A stretch of 64,000 bases of DNA from Mactra quadrangularis (GCA_025267735.1 CM046299.1:41679733-41743732), one strand, 5' to 3'; numbered from the stretch's first letter, positions 1-12,249 are shown. Made by a program: numbers and translations. Notes: a model not told the origin generated them from the letters alone.

Positions 1-76
1 CTTGTTTTGCGAAACACGGCCGGACATGTGTTGCATATTTTATGTACCCGGCGTTTCTTTTTCGTCCTAGTATATA
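1..76 (-). mobile_element. End of a CTAGGACG TIR element, cut by the window edge
   Basis: Positions 1-70 are, base for base, the reverse complement of 27542-27611, the left part of the full element at 27541-27792. The element terminus (CGTCCTAG) is followed by TATATATG. Only one end lies in the window. Confidence 0.75.
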
Positions 77-78
77 TG

Positions 79-760
79 TTCAGAAATATCGACTTGTAGA
101 CCGGACACTTTGTTGATTTCTTTGCCAATTGACCGCCATATTGGAAGGGTCATAAATAAAATGCGTTTATTGCTACACTTGATGATTTGTAAAGTAAACT
201 CCGTACATTTATATTTAATAAGGTGATTGTAAAAGTAAAAGAAATGTTTTCTTGTCATAAAATAATTGTTTATCAACTCAAACAATCATTATTTTCTCTT
301 CATTGCTATTTAATAGTATTTACATGTAGATACCCATCACAGTTTTAATATACAGTTTTAATTTGTTTTAAACATAAGATTTGACAACTTAAAATGTAAG
401 ATGCATGCTTTTGCCACTAAAACTGAATAGCTAAGCATAATTAGTGACTTTATAAATAACTTTTTGACTAACAATTATAGTTTTAAACCATATGTTATAG
501 TTAGGTGACATCGGTACGATGTAAAATGATAACAAATCAAGTAAACAATACTACAAGGGTCGTAGACCTAAATTACTACTACCGTACCATACAATGGCTA
601 AATATAGGCTGCAGATTTTCAGGTAAACAACCTTTAAACAATGCAACATTGTAACACTTATAAGATAAACAGGATAATAACGTACCAAAATGTAAACATT
701 ACGTATTTTTACATTATCTAGAGCTTGACATTTAGACATTTTTTAAGTTCATTGTCCTCT
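79..760. other. Non-coding AT-rich stretch
   Basis: I see no exon, RNA gene or recognisable repeat. Short open frames here are chance. Confidence 0.4.
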
Positions 761-904
761 TATCGTAATACTCCGGGTGTTTCCGTATAGTTTGTAAACT
801 ATTCTACAGCAAAGCAGTATAGCCGGTTATCGTAATACTCCGGGTGTTTCCGGGTGTTTCCGTATAGTTTGTAAACTATTCTACGGCAAAGTAGTATAGC
901 CGGA
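761..904 (+). repeat. 67-bp direct tandem duplication
   Basis: The unit starting TATCGTAATACTCCGGGTG occurs at 761-827 and again at 828-904. The second copy carries a further small duplication of GGGTGTTTCC. Confidence 0.85.
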
Positions 905-1559
905 GTTACCGAATGCGATGTAAGATGTGGCCCCTTAAAGTATATAATTATGAGCTTACTCTCTATCAAACGGGGGTTATTTAGTGCAACGCTTCAACGT
1001 TGCCCTATGTATGTAATCAGTTTAGATAATGACGCTGCATGCGGTTCTTTTCGGAAGTTACTGCCTAATAACTGTCTTCATGGGGCCGCCATTGAAATAT
1101 ATGGAAATAGACTAAAATGCGCTCGTACTTTTTGTGACAATACAACTGAACACGGAGTTTTAGGTTAATTAATTGTTATATCAGGCGTGTTTTGTAAACA
1201 TATCATTATTTTGGTTTAGCATTTATATATTGCGTTTAAAAGAAGTTTCTCCAAGACATTAATATATTTTCTTCTAAACTGCGGTTTAAACTAAAACATA
1301 AAGGGGACGGTCTAAATCCGATCATCGCTTATTATAATTCTATTATATATTATATATTTATAAAAATGCTTATGTTTTAGTAATCGTAATTAATTGCTTT
1401 AATTAGCGGCTAATAAGCAATATCTATTAAGAATTATGATACGAGTAACTGACAAGGATTTGAAAGGTCCGCCTGTTAGTTAAATGGTTAATTCATTCAT
1501 CAAAGTACTATTGGAGAACACTGTATGTATTAACATCAAGTAGTCACGTGATTACTTAC
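905..1559. other. SLC16-type gene intron 3, no feature seen
   Basis: AT-rich sequence downstream of exon 3. I searched the minus strand for helices 8-12 of the transporter and found no convincing exon. Confidence 0.4.
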
Positions 1560-1991
1560 CTAACATACACAAAAAACAAGACATTCCATACACTAAGAAG
1601 GTTGGACTTCTTAATAATTCAAAATCAAACATAGACGATATATCACAACATTGTACGGAACTCTCCATCTTTTCACAGTCTTTATTTTCATCCTTCACTA
1701 ACTTTGACTTAGCTCCATCCCCCGCTCTCCGCCGTCGATTTTCCTCCTCAGATCCTTCGAGGGGTCGAAGAAGGACCGCTATAGGGATTCCATTAAGAAC
1801 GATAGCCGCCATAATCCACATAGCCCCTCTCCATGTATACATTTCAATAAGGAATTCACTTAAAGGGGCAAACACAAAGCCACCTATGCCACTCCCGCAA
1901 ACAGCTATCCCCGTGGCCAAAGCACGTTTCTTCTTAAAGTAATGACCAACTGTAACAATGGCTGGAAGGTACAGTAAACCAAGACCGCCAC
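1560..1991 (-). CDS. SLC16-type transporter, exon 3 (last one in the window)
   Basis: The 432-base exon runs from GGLGLLYLPAIVTVG through YFKKKRALATGIAVCGSGIG to the large cytosolic loop and the start of helix 7. The acceptor is a T-run ending CCAG at 1992. The donor is TTAG|GTAAGTAAT at 1560/1559, phase 1. No exon carrying helices 8-12 is visible between 1 and 1559, so the gene continues off the left edge. Confidence 0.92.
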
Positions 1992-4900
1992 CTGGAAAAA
2001 AAATCAAATATCAATTGATTAAAATGGGGTTAATGTTCTTACTTTCTAGGTAGGGTATCAACTTATTTTGGTACATATACGTTTTTGTTAGTTCTAATAT
2101 TAGCATCACCTTTAATAATGTGTTTGGTCTATTATATAACCAGCACTGACTTTACCTTCACAAACTGCCGACAGAGTCCTAAATTTTCTCACAATTGAAT
2201 TATGTAGACATTTATAAACTGACGATTTTGGGATAATGACCTCCATGTTTCCTAAGCATAGTGCAATTCTCATGCTTTGCAGCTTGGACCCGATTGATGT
2301 AAAATTAGTCTTGCCTTGGTTAATGAGGCGACGTACAAGTTTTTGAAATATTAGTATATCTGAGTTAAAACTGGTTCTTGACCAAAGCTACGGGTCAAAT
2401 ATTGTGTCAATTTGTGCATTTGCTATCTCCGTAAACATATTTATATCCGTTGTAATCAGATTGGCTATTTTAGCGAACTTAAGCGACGATTTTTGAATGG
2501 GAAAACTAGTCACCGTATCAGATATGCATAACTAATTTATTTACAAAACACAGTGTAGCTGATATAAAAACTGCTAAAAATAGTTTCTGATTTCAGAAAT
2601 TTTGTTATTCCCAATTTAAAAGGAATGTACAAGGGTTTCAAGTGTAAATATAGCACTGAATAGATATCCGGGCTGCATCCAAATGTCAAAATTCCATGTA
2701 TAAATTAACTGAAGGAATAAATATTTGACAAGATTGTATTCATAGATGCGTTTTTGGACAGTCTCATGAAATTCTATCATCATTACAGAATCGTGGCCTG
2801 TATCATATCGCATATTGCCAAGAGATACACAGCCCTATTAGTTATGCGCTTGTCAATATCAAAGTCCATTCTGTTAACTTTATCGCTAGTCTTATATGTA
2901 TTATTTACTTCTCTCGCTGGTGAGTGAATATTATCAATTTGCATTCAATGGTCGGTCTAATTTTTGTATTATATTAAGTTCGGCATTCCGATTGGACGGG
3001 CTCGTGAATACATTTTCAAGGGCATCAACATTCAAAATGCACGTAGTTTAATATGTAATCTATAACCTGTCCCATGATAAAGAAGTCGGTTATAAAATAG
3101 TCAGTAATTGTCTGAACTAGTAAAAGAACTTAAACATGCCAATAAGCTACCGAAACCTATTTTAATCTGAACTTTTGTGAATGTTTACCAATATCGGTGG
3201 CTAACAATTACTCTATACTAAGATTGTTGCATTTTACCATATCATCTTGTATTGTTCTTAATATCATGTAACTTTTTTTATGTGTCGTTTACTTTTAAAT
3301 TTTTACATAATTTATGCGTAATAATGTTGCCGTTAGTTATATATGGCCTTCAATGTTATTAAGTATTGTCCTTATATTAGAACATAAGTCTATACAGTAC
3401 CCACCAAAACTTTGGAGACAGAAGAAATTTACTACAATTCTTGAATTTCGATGATTAATTTTGCAGAATCATTTTTTTTAGCATATTTAAGAATGGTTCA
3501 TGATAAAATGAAAACAAATTTCATGAATGAAGCACATTTATAAGATTTAACATTTGACATTCTAAAGCCACCGAAACCACATTCATTGTAATTATCTTCC
3601 ATAACATAGCTTTAAAGCTATTTATGTAGTAGTCTCAGTTATAGTTATTAATGATAAGCAAAACATAAAGCAAAAAGGCATTTCAAAATAAACAGTCATC
3701 AAATTTTAGCTAAAAGCTATTCAGTAGGCCAGCAAAGTGAAAATGTCTCCAAACTTTTGGTGGGTACTGTATATAGACTATATATAGAGTAGAGTCTTTA
3801 TTATTGTGATTATCATCATTACTATCATTACAATGTGATATTGTTCGTCTGTTTTTAATAAAGATATTATTATCATTCATATCATACGCCAGTTTAGATT
3901 TTTTTTTTAACGTCGCATTCAACACATATATAGGTCATATACACGACGGCCAGCTCTTCCTACTATAGGTTTCCTGGACACTTTTTTCTATCACCAGTAC
4001 TAACTTACCCTACCACGAGGCCGACAACTCATGTATAGGGTATGACCTGCCGCGACCGGGATTCGAACCCGGATCTCCGGATTCGAAGTCAGACATGCTA
4101 ACCACTACGCCACGGCCGCAGCTGCCAGTTTAGAACAGGCAGTATTATAATGTGGTACTGTTCGTCCGTCTGTTCGTTCGTCCATGAACCATTGCTTGTC
4201 CAGAATATAACTCGACAACAACTGTACCAGGCTCGCAAAATCTTAACGTGTAGATAACACTTGAAAAAGTGACATGACCTATTGATTTTGAGGTCCCAGG
4301 GCAAAAAAGGTCAAGGTCGATGAGACAAGACTTCATACAACGCTTTGTCCGTTTCTTTACTATACAAAGGCTGCTCTTAGATTCACCAAATCTTTTATGT
4401 GGATAGCCCTTGGCACAAGGAGGTGCCCTTTTGATTTTGAGATCCTGGGGTCTAAGGTCGATGTCGCTGGGTCTTCATAAAGAAACACTTTGTTCGAATG
4501 ATAAATAGACTATGACTGGTCCTAGTTTAACTGAATCTTTACTGTGGATAGTCCTTCGGTCAATGATGTAACCTATTGATTCTGAGGTGCTTGAGTCAAT
4601 CATTAAGGTTGTCGCTTGTAAAATATGAACCGCTTGTTACCTTGCTTATTTGAAGTATTTGATTTTTGACAACTAGCGGGTGTCTACTTTTTAAAACTCG
4701 AGGGTTAAATTTAGTGCCTTTCTAGTGTGAATATTGAATGGGGCAATAAATTAACAATCGTTCTACTCAAAAATCAAATATCATCAACGCTTGTCGGATG
4801 AATAGTTTCCCGCTATTTCATACAGGCCTTTCATCTGCTATAGGTACCTGGTTTGGACAGCACACGTGCATATATCATTATTACAATTATTCCTCCTAAA

Positions 4901-7900
4901 ATTCCCATACGCACAATGAATCGTAATTATGCAAACAGCGCACATGAAAACGACAATTTGAAACACTTTAAAAATATAGTGACTACATTTTTTTAAACAA
5001 ATGGTTTTTGTGTTATTAGCACCGTCTATTATTTTACAATACCCAATGAACCAAATATTCATTATACATGTACATGTACATAATAACAAACTTGAACTTT
5101 AAAATCACGTGACCGACGATTGACCTAGTTAAAAGACAAAATATAATGACACAGTAACACAATAACATTGATGCATATTTAAGAAGTCAAATTTTACTTG
5201 CGTGATAGAAGATTTTGTTAAGTAAGAAATAGTTGAAAATGATAATTTGTGTTCATGTATGTTAATGAGATTCTTGTACCCAAAGGTTATCAACTTGAAG
5301 ATTCATAGCCTATGGGTAGTGTAAATTTTATTCTACTATCAGTAGTGGATACAATTACCCCCACTTAATTGAATATTCACTGTAGTACTTGTGTACTCAC
5401 GATTGATAAAATTAGATTTAAATCAGCGGAGTTAAGTTTTTTCTGCTACTGACAGTTGAATAATCTCGGGGAATGCGAAAGAAAAGTGACAGTGAACTAT
5501 ATTAGTACAGATGTATATATAATTATACCCCCGCTTCGAAGAAGAGGGGGGTATACTGTTTTACCCTTGTCCGTGCGTCCGTCCGTTACAAAATTTCCGT
5601 CGCAGTTTTCTCAGCAACTATAACATGCAGCAGCCTATTACTTTGCATATTGCTTCATCCCATAGTCCCATGTTGTGTAAAGCGATTTCATGCTCCTTGC
5701 TCATCTACTTCCTGTTTGTCGCATATTTTTAGATTTTTGCGGGGGTATCACTAGTGAGCATTAGCTCACATATTTACTTGTTATTATTATTATATATCTA
5801 ATAAATCTAACCAATCGACAACCTGCACTTGTATCACGTGACCGTCCAATATATTTCCGTATTGGATCCAAAATATATATAGTATTTTCGTATTGGACGG
5901 TTGGGTACATGTGCACTAAACGATGCGAGTCTGGTTTCCGATTTTAATCATTAACGATGAATTTTTACATAGATTATTACAAAGCCTATCGGCTCGTCCA
6001 ATATGACTTTTCAAGCAGTGTACTCGTCCAAATATATTTCCGTATTGTACAGTATAATGTATAATAACCTATAATTATTAGCTATGTACAGTGTAACTTG
6101 TGGAAAAATGAATGTATACAAAAATCGAAAATATGTCCTATTACTCCACACTGACATTCCCTTTGACCGAAATCATGAGCAAATATTTGACATCCAATAC
6201 TTTTAAATTCTATTCAACTGTCAATAGCACATTTATTAACCCTGCTGATTTAAATACTCAATATATTCTCGGTATTTCACGTATATAATTCTGGGACACC
6301 CCTCGATGATACGGATAAATTAGTACAGAACTGGTGTAGTGTGTTTTAAATACACTTTATCACCCAATTGATATTGAGTTCAGTAAAGTTCATTCTTTCA
6401 ATTAATGAAAATATCTGATAACGATAAGTAGTTTTGACCTGCCAATTCATGAATAAAATTGAATACAGTGCCTTCCAATAGTAAACGGACAAGTAAAATT
6501 TTGAGAACTGCTAATCATGTACATGTATATTGCAAGTGATCTTATTCATGTAACATGAAAAAATACATAAAATCATATTTTTGCAAAAAAACGTCAATGT
6601 TTAAATTTATTGAATTATTAAATTGTCCAAATGTTATAACGTTAATCAAAGTCTCAATTTTTGTTAAAGAAGCTCTAAAAATGAAAAATGAGCTAAATAT
6701 TGTGTAATTTCATCGTTTTAATTTCCTAATATTTAAAATTTGATTATGTGTGATACTACCTTATTATTTATATAGACTTGAAAATATGTTCATCTTCTTG
6801 TCAAAATTCGCATGTATACGTTACTACATGTATATTGATTATGTGTGTAATTATGCTTGAATTATTGTATTTATGAATATGTAATTGGTACTTTTCTAAA
6901 TAAATTTTTGTTCTGTTCTGTCCTGTTCTGTTCTTATTCATGGTTCGAATAATATGCTGATACTTTGACTTATGCCTAGCTGAGTTTGAAATTGTTATAA
7001 TAACACTTGGACTCTTCTTTCATGGGTAAATGAGAATTAAAGCTGTGTAAGATAGGTGACCTAGTGGTAGGATGCGAGAACAGAGATTGGGGTCTAGGTT
7101 TCATATACCACTAGGGACACTGATAATTTCATTGAGCTAGATTAATAACTACAGTTGTTACACTCACTTCATCCAGGTGTAAATGGGGGTATGTGAGGGA
7201 CCACATGCTTGCCGGTGATCATATATCGCGGGATATCGTACGGAATGGTAAATTCGGCTGCACATTTATATCACAGTAGACTTTAAACCACACTTCGACG
7301 TTTTTAAACTATACTCAATTTATCCTTAAATAATATTTGATCAAAACATGCTCTCAATCTCTCATACAGAGTTGTCGATCCTTATAGTGATCTCTATCTC
7401 TGTTAACGTCTCGAAAGTAGTCCCAAACACGTGATCGTTCAAACGATCATGTGACAATTTTTGAATTTTTTCCATACGCAACAGACAAACTAACTAACAG
7501 ATCACATTTCTTGTCTTGTAGATGTTCAAAGGTTTGTCGTTGACAGTCCCTTAGCACTAATTTTTTGTCATAATTTTTAGCAATATCATCTATTGTTGAC
7601 ATTTTAGCGGATAAGTAAAAAAGCCAAATTACTCAGAATAGGAAGACATTTCACAAGAAAATAGTTCTTGTAAATATAACTCTTTAAAAATTGGATTTCG
7701 TCTATAATAAAATTCTATTTCACGTAAAACTTTAAGATAACATATGTAAAAGACGAATTACGCTTGCGATACAAAATCTAAATTATATTACTATTTTACA
7801 AGAATCTTGTAAAACCTGAGACGTTTACAGAGATATAGATCACTGTAAGGATCGACAACTCTGTATGAGAGATTGGAGTGCTCTGTATTCACCAGTTGGT

Positions 7901-10900
7901 AGCGCGCCGGGATTTCGAATCTCGTGCCCGAGGGGTGCGGGTTCGAATCCCACCCGGGGAGGTTATACCCTTCCATGAAAATTTGACAAAATGTCGATTT
8001 TCCACCATTGATTAGATAATATGGAGACGTTTTCGGTCATGTGGAAGGGTAGGTGAGAACTGGTTATAGACAATGGTCCAGGAAAGCTAGGTAAGGTGCG
8101 CTGGACGCCGTAAAATGACATAAATTGTGTTGACACGGCGTTAATATTTAGTAAAAAAGAAGTATGTATTCACCAGTGTTTATATCTAATAGTAAGAATA
8201 TGTGATAGTCTTTACACCACCTTTGATTCACGAATATAATTAGAGTCGTCCATTAATCACGTTCTGTCTTTGTGAGAGGAAAACTTTATCATTCCTTACT
8301 GCACACTGGTTTTTGATAAATATACTGTTTAATGCCTGCTTTGTCATGAAGACTAAATATGTCAAATACATTCTGCTCCATATTTCTGAGGTGTTCTCAG
8401 CAAACCTTATACATGTACCGCAACTCTATATAATGCAAGTTGCTAATGCCGTATAAGTAGACCACTGTGATGGACAGCACTGTCAGTATTACAAATCCTT
8501 ATAATGCAAATAAAGACAACTTTGTTCATATGAGGCTAAATATACCTGCATAGTTAGTTCAGTCTAAAACGCGTCTGACTACGGATTGGGAGGATGTGGG
8601 TTCGATTTCCCGGTAAGACCTATACACTTCTGCGAAATTTGGTCATGCATTTTTTTACGCCATTCTCTTAACTATCTTCGCATCATGTAAGGCAATTGTC
8701 AGCCACTGGAGAAGGCGTGAGCTTAGTACGAGGTTAAAACATAGGTTCAGAGACCTAGGCGTGTCAAGCCGCCCGGCTAGCTCTGTTGGTAGCACGCAAG
8801 TCTACTGATCAAAGGGGTCGTGGGTTCGATTCCCGGGCGGGGCATATTTTCGTGGAGCTTGGTCATGAAATTATTTCTACGGCCATTCTCCCTCCTACAA
8901 AATGTACCAATGATTTTTAATTATGTAGGGCAGTTGTCAGTCACTGACGAAAGTATGCGCTTAGTAGTCGGATAACAGCTAAATCCAGAGATTTAGCCTT
9001 TCCGGGAGGAATGAGTAGGTTGCTACGGCGTTAAACCCAACAAAAACAAAAAAAACAAAAACCTAGGCGTGTCCAAAAACCTTCAGAAGATTCGATTCTT
9101 GAGTGAGGTATACTTCTGTGCAGCTTGATCATGAAACAATTTCTACAGCCACTCTTCCTCCTACCACTGACTTTATATCATGTAGGGCAATTGGCGGTTA
9201 TTAACACGGAATTGTACACCTTTTAAGTGGTTAACAACACTATCCAGTGATTTAGTTGTTCTAGAAACGGTGACTAAGTTGACATACCTCCATTATATAA
9301 CCTACACAATGTGTTGCTACAGTGTAAAGCCCAAAGCAACAAAGACAAAAAACAGGGTAATATTAACTGTCTTACCTCCAAGTAGTCCATACACTATGAT
9401 CATGACTTGAATATTTGGTGAAAATGTACATATAAATAATGAAACAGCGGCAAGAAAAGCACCAAACACGGCTACCTGTCGACATCCAAATATACTGACA
9501 AGAACGCTGGCTATTGGACCTAGAAAAAAAATTGGATTAAACATAAGGCATTTTGATTTTTTAAGTACATAAATGCAGTAATGAAATTTTTATGAAATGC
9601 ATTGTTTACTCATCCAATTTTGCTCTGATCGTACAATTGTTATTAACAAGTTTACAAATGTTTACAAAGACCAGTTCACCTGACCAGCTATCGGTTATTT
9701 CAAAATTTTATAAGAATACCTGCTTTCCCAACTTTTATTCGAAATACCATATCGTAACTCTAAAACAAAAAGTAATCATAAAATGCTATCAGGGCTTGAC
9801 ATTTAAAAACCATTGGTCGGACTACCTGTGGCGACCAACTTTTTTATTCGAGCAACAAGTTTTCGTGACAAGTTATTCTATCAGGCAATCACAATGTATT
9901 GATAACTTAGAAGTTATATTTGAAGAATCAAATAACTCCATTGGCACACTAGAAGTTGTGCCTTGTACACAATCAATACTAATTGTAGTTTCCCACAAAT
10001 CACTACCGTGCTTACATTATGTAATATATTTTGCAGTATTATTCCCATAGACCCAATCTCCGTAAACAGATATCCTGTAGCGCATTGTCGTACAGGATCT
10101 CTACTGTCTCCGTAGAAGGTCATGTCGAGATGAACTTTGTGTCGACCAATCAATGCGTAGCTTTCATCTAGACGAAACACTATTAATTACATTTTGATTT
10201 CGTAATTTCTATATTTAGACCAAGGTTTGCAGGCATATTTAACAGCGGTAAAATTCACAGTCTGCGATTGGACGGCTCATTTCAAATTGCGTGACGTAGA
10301 CGATGTAAACAAGTTACGTATCATAACAATTTCGTCATGAATATATTGATGAGAAAAGGTCACTTGAACGTGACCTTCGTTTGGAAAAGGCCAGATCTAA
10401 ATTAGCGAGTAGGCGAGCGGAAAAGTTTAGATCGGGTTTTAATCAGATTGACTTAGACCTAAATGGAAGTTACCAATTTGTCATTTCTAGATCAAAATTG
10501 TGCGAATGCTAAAAATTAAATATAAGTTTTTATAGACCAAACTGCGATTGAGCAATTTGTGGCACCGAATAATTTCCTTATAAGCAATAAGCAACATGTT
10601 AATTATTTAACATGTACTATGACACAAATAGTAACTTTCAAATTACCAAATTAGCACCATCGAACTCTTCATAATTAGCAATCACAATTTAATATCTATC
10701 TTCACACAATTATAAAATCTATGAAATTGCAATTACTATTTTACACAATTCTAAATGGCAATCAATGAAAAATTATCACATAATGATTGCAAAAAGAGCT
10801 AGCGTTCGTCTTCCTAATAACAGGGTCTTTGAGCAGACAGAAAGGGGACAAAAGATGTTAAAGGATATGATACTTACCTATTCCTAAATAAGTCCCATTG

Positions 10901-11268
10901 AATACTGAACTGACCCATGATGTTAAACTTTTACTTTCATTAAAATGTAATAACAACTCTTTGAAAAATAACCCGAATGAAAATGATATTCCATCTAATA
11001 TGACCCCGACCATAAATGCTGCAAAAGTCACAACCCAACCCCATCCACCATCAGGCGCGTTGTCATAGCAACTAACGGCACGAGCTGGAGGTGAAGGTCG
11101 TTTTTTAGAAACACTGTCTTTGGATGAAAAGTCTTTATGATTGTTTGATCCATTTTCTGCCACGTGCTCTCCAGTAAAGTGACTTTTTTCTGAATTTATC
11201 AATGGAGATTGTTCCGCTGTATGTGTCCCATCAGCAGCTTTTTCAGCATCTCCGCTGTTTGAAGACAT
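1560..11268 (-). CDS. SLC16-type monocarboxylate transporter, 5' three exons (partial gene)
   Basis: Plasma-membrane carrier of the SLC16 (monocarboxylate transporter, MCT) family, part of the major facilitator superfamily. Three exons join in phase: 11268-10878, 9519-9376 and 1991-1560, giving about 322 residues. Both family signatures are present: DGGWGW at residues 73-78, opening the first membrane helix, and YFKKKRALATG at 196-206, between helices 4 and 5. Residues 1-72 are a polar cytosolic N-terminus. Residues 250-300 are a charged loop rich in E, R and K, and the frame then enters helix 7 (FELLRSPTFLVYGMSCFL). The rest of the C-terminal half must lie left of position 1. The start codon at 11268 gives a sensible N-terminus; an upstream non-coding exon is possible. 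Substrate cannot be told: family members carry lactate, pyruvate, aromatic amino acids or thyroid hormone, and some are orphans. Confidence 0.93.
3395..3769. mobile_element. Tc1/mariner-type MITE, 375 bp
   Basis: It has 26-bp terminal inverted repeats with one mismatch, beginning CAGTACCCACCAAAA, each flanked by TA (3393-3394 and 3770-3771). CAGT ends with a TA target duplication are typical of Tc1/mariner. No transposase frame is present. A decayed relative of its right half lies at 28995-29148. It sits inside SLC16 intron 2. Confidence 0.85.
3899..4123 (-). mobile_element. SINE family A, full copy
   Basis: tRNA-like head with an A box (TGGCGTAGTGGTTAGC) and a B box (GGTTCGAATCC), a body containing GTGTCCAGGAAACC, and a 3' tail ending in CGTTAAAA. 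Flanked by the 11-bp duplication GCCAGTTTAGA at 3888-3898 and 4124-4134. Confidence 0.88.
4140..4620. repeat. Degenerate ~150-bp repeat with CCTATTGATTTTGAGGTCC motif
   Basis: Three diverged units can be aligned by a motif near 4275, 4430 and 4570 (CTATTGATTTTGAGGTCC and variants), each followed by a GGTCAAGGTC-like run. The start carries CCGTCTGTTCGTTCG runs. I recall this style of repeat from bivalve DNA; no family name is claimed. Confidence 0.5.
5526..5747. mobile_element. Short TIR element, TACCCCCGC ends
   Basis: TACCCCCGC at 5526 is mirrored by GCGGGGGTA at 5739-5747. Inside are CCGTGCGTCCGTCCG and a T-rich body. The inverted ends are short and no target duplication is clear. Confidence 0.5.
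5840..6040. repeat. Hairpin-forming CGTCCAATA repeats
   Basis: ACCGTCCAATATATTTCCG at 5841 is answered by CGTATTGGACGGT at 5889. Further CGTCCAATAT and CGTCCAAATATATTTCCG copies follow at about 5995 and 6025. It could be part of a larger element bounded by arms at 5415 and 6260. Confidence 0.4.
6466..6695 (+). mobile_element. Tc1-type MITE relative
   Basis: Starts TA|CAGTGCCTTCCAATAG. Its body from 6530 to 6690 is the inverse of 39955-40085 (AATTTATTGAATTATTAAAT shared). The second end is not clear. Confidence 0.5.
6780..6940 (+). mobile_element. Probable LINE 3' tail with (TTCTG)n end
   Basis: T-rich tail with AATAAA followed by GTTCTGTTCTGTCCTGTTCT. The same tail type occurs at 54480-54530. 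No coding part remains. Confidence 0.35.
7040..7265 (+). mobile_element. SINE family D, decayed copy
   Basis: Shares CCTAGTGGTAGGATG and CCAGGTGTAAATGGG plus GGCTGCAC with the better copy at 61855-62068. The head is badly mutated. Confidence 0.55.
7355..7875. mobile_element. Foldback element with ~58-bp TIRs, CAATCTC ends
   Basis: CAATCTCTCATACAGAG... at 7355-7412 is the near-exact inverse of 7816-7875, with about four mismatches over 58 bp. The flanks share TGCTCT (6 of 9 positions). Its CAATCT terminus equals that of the 400-bp family. Confidence 0.7.
7897..8164 (+). mobile_element. SINE family B, 5'-truncated copy
   Basis: Begins inside the A box (TGGTAGCGCGCCGG), then B box GGTTCGAATCCC, body GGTTATAGACAATGGTCCAG and tail GACACGGCGTTAA. 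Flanked by TGTATTCACCAGT at 7884-7896 and 8165-8177, so the truncation arose at insertion. Confidence 0.88.
8551..8752 (+). mobile_element. SINE family C, older copy split by a younger one
   Basis: Degenerate head (TAGTTAGTTCAGTCT, GGGTTCGATTTCCC) and body (TTTGGTCATG, GGCAATTGTCAGCCAC). It is interrupted at 8765 by a younger copy of the same family. Confidence 0.7.
8766..9060 (+). mobile_element. SINE family C, full copy
   Basis: The head GCCCGGCTAGCTCTGTTGGT resembles tRNA-Lys; B box GGTTCGATTCCC; body with GTGGAGCTTGGTCATG and GTAGGGCAGTTGTCAG; 3' end ACGGCGTTAAACCC, then A-rich. Perfect 13-bp duplication ACCTAGGCGTGTC at 8753-8765 and 9061-9073. Confidence 0.9.
9074..9352 (+). mobile_element. 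SINE family C, decayed copy next to SLC16 exon 2
   Basis: Decayed B-box region (AGATTCGATTCTTGAG), GTGCAGCTTGATCATG, GTAGGGCAATTGGC and tail AATGTGTTGCTACAG. It ends about 20-25 bases before the exon-2 donor. Confidence 0.65.
9376..9519 (-). CDS. SLC16-type transporter, exon 2
   Basis: The 144-base exon encodes GPIASVLVSIFGCR and the following hydrophobic stretch up to VYGLLG, matching MCT helices 2 to 4. The acceptor is a T-rich tract ending in CTAG at 9520. The donor is GGAG|GTAAGAC at 9376/9375. It is phase 1 at both ends, which fits exons 1 and 3. The tail of an old SINE ends about 20-25 bases beyond the donor. Confidence 0.92.
10054..10450 (+). mobile_element. 400-bp CAATCT family, copy 1
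   Basis: Starts CAATCTCCGTAAACAG and ends AATCAGATTG. Flanks match at 7 of 9 positions (CCATAGACC / ACTTAGACC), an aged 9-bp duplication. Lies in SLC16 intron 1. Contains AAGGTCACTTGAACGTGACC and CCAATCA. Confidence 0.88.
10878..11268 (-). CDS. SLC16-type transporter, exon 1 (start codon exon)
   Basis: This exon encodes residues 1-130. It holds the polar N-terminus, the DGGWGW signature and the first membrane helix with the start of the second. It ends in phase 1 at a consensus donor, ATAG|GTAAGTATC, at 10878/10877. Codons before the signature are rich in S, E and K, as in many MCT N-termini. Confidence 0.93.
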
Positions 11269-11883
11269 ATCCGTTTTTTATATATCAAACACACAAAATT
11301 ATAGAAGCCATCGCGTATTTAAATTGACTAGCATTTGCACGAGAATCAACAGAGGCACATAAACTTGATTAACACATGAATGTCAACAACGATAACTGGC
11401 TTCAACTATGTTTGGTGCGCCTCACATCCAAATTTGAAATCTTCGGCAACAAACACAGAAATAGTGATCACAACTTTGACCTTGACCCTTCTTCCGTAGT
11501 CTATACAACCTACAATATATTAAAACATGACGTGATTTAAACTGTTATTCAATATCAATATACATGTAACATAATAACTGTTACTAGTATTCTTAAATTA
11601 CACACAGGTCGTTTATGTCAACATTACGTATATAAACATTTCTGATTCATTAAATAGTAATTTCTAGGGGGAAGTTATACCAATTTAACAATTCTTTTCG
11701 TTTGAATATAGTTTATTGGCAATTCATCATACAACATTTGCTTTGATCATATGTATGTAGATTTTATTCGTGTATTTTATGCTAAATGCTCTTGTACATC
11801 AAAATATATTACAATTTTACAGTCTAACTGACAATATCAAAACAAGCGATCAAGCATATAATAACATAAGTACATGTATATAA
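11269..11883. other. Upstream region of the SLC16-type gene
   Basis: The 5' UTR and promoter should lie here. I see AT-rich sequence (TATATATC next to the start codon) but no promoter element I could defend. Confidence 0.35.
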
Positions 11884-12114
11884 AAACATTCACATATTTT
11901 CATACATAAACACACATACATTCATACATAAATTCATACATACATTCAAACATAAATTCATACATATATTCATACATAAGCTCATACATACATTCACCCA
12001 TAAACTCATACATACCGGTACATTCATATATAAGCTCATACATACTTTCATACATAAACTCATAGATACATTCAAACATAAAACTCATACATATATTCAA
12101 ACATAAACTCATAC
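11884..12114. repeat. Degenerate CATACATAAACTCATACATT array
   Basis: About 10-24-bp imperfect units (CATTCATACATAAACTCATA and variants) run through the stretch. Open frames in it are repeat artefacts. Confidence 0.8.
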
Positions 12115-12249
12115 ATGACTTTTACACGATCTGATCACTCGACTCAGGTTGTCTGTTCGTTTAATAAACACGAATACAGTCACATGTCAATAAGATCGTC
12201 CTATTTTTGTTAATAATGAAAATGACCTCAATTCATGAGAAAGTGTAGT

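Noticed and set aside
950..1168. Candidate further SLC16 exon or separate gene
   Set aside because: Wrong strand for the gene and no transporter helices; the minus strand here shows no acceptor-linked helix.
8766..8845. tRNA-Lys-like gene
   Set aside because: It is the head of a SINE with body, tail and target duplication; the anticodon arm is altered.
9592..10050. 152-codon open frame on the plus strand
   Set aside because: It lies inside an SLC16 intron, has AT-driven composition, shows no family motif, and its stop lies right beside the start of a transposon copy. Most likely chance.
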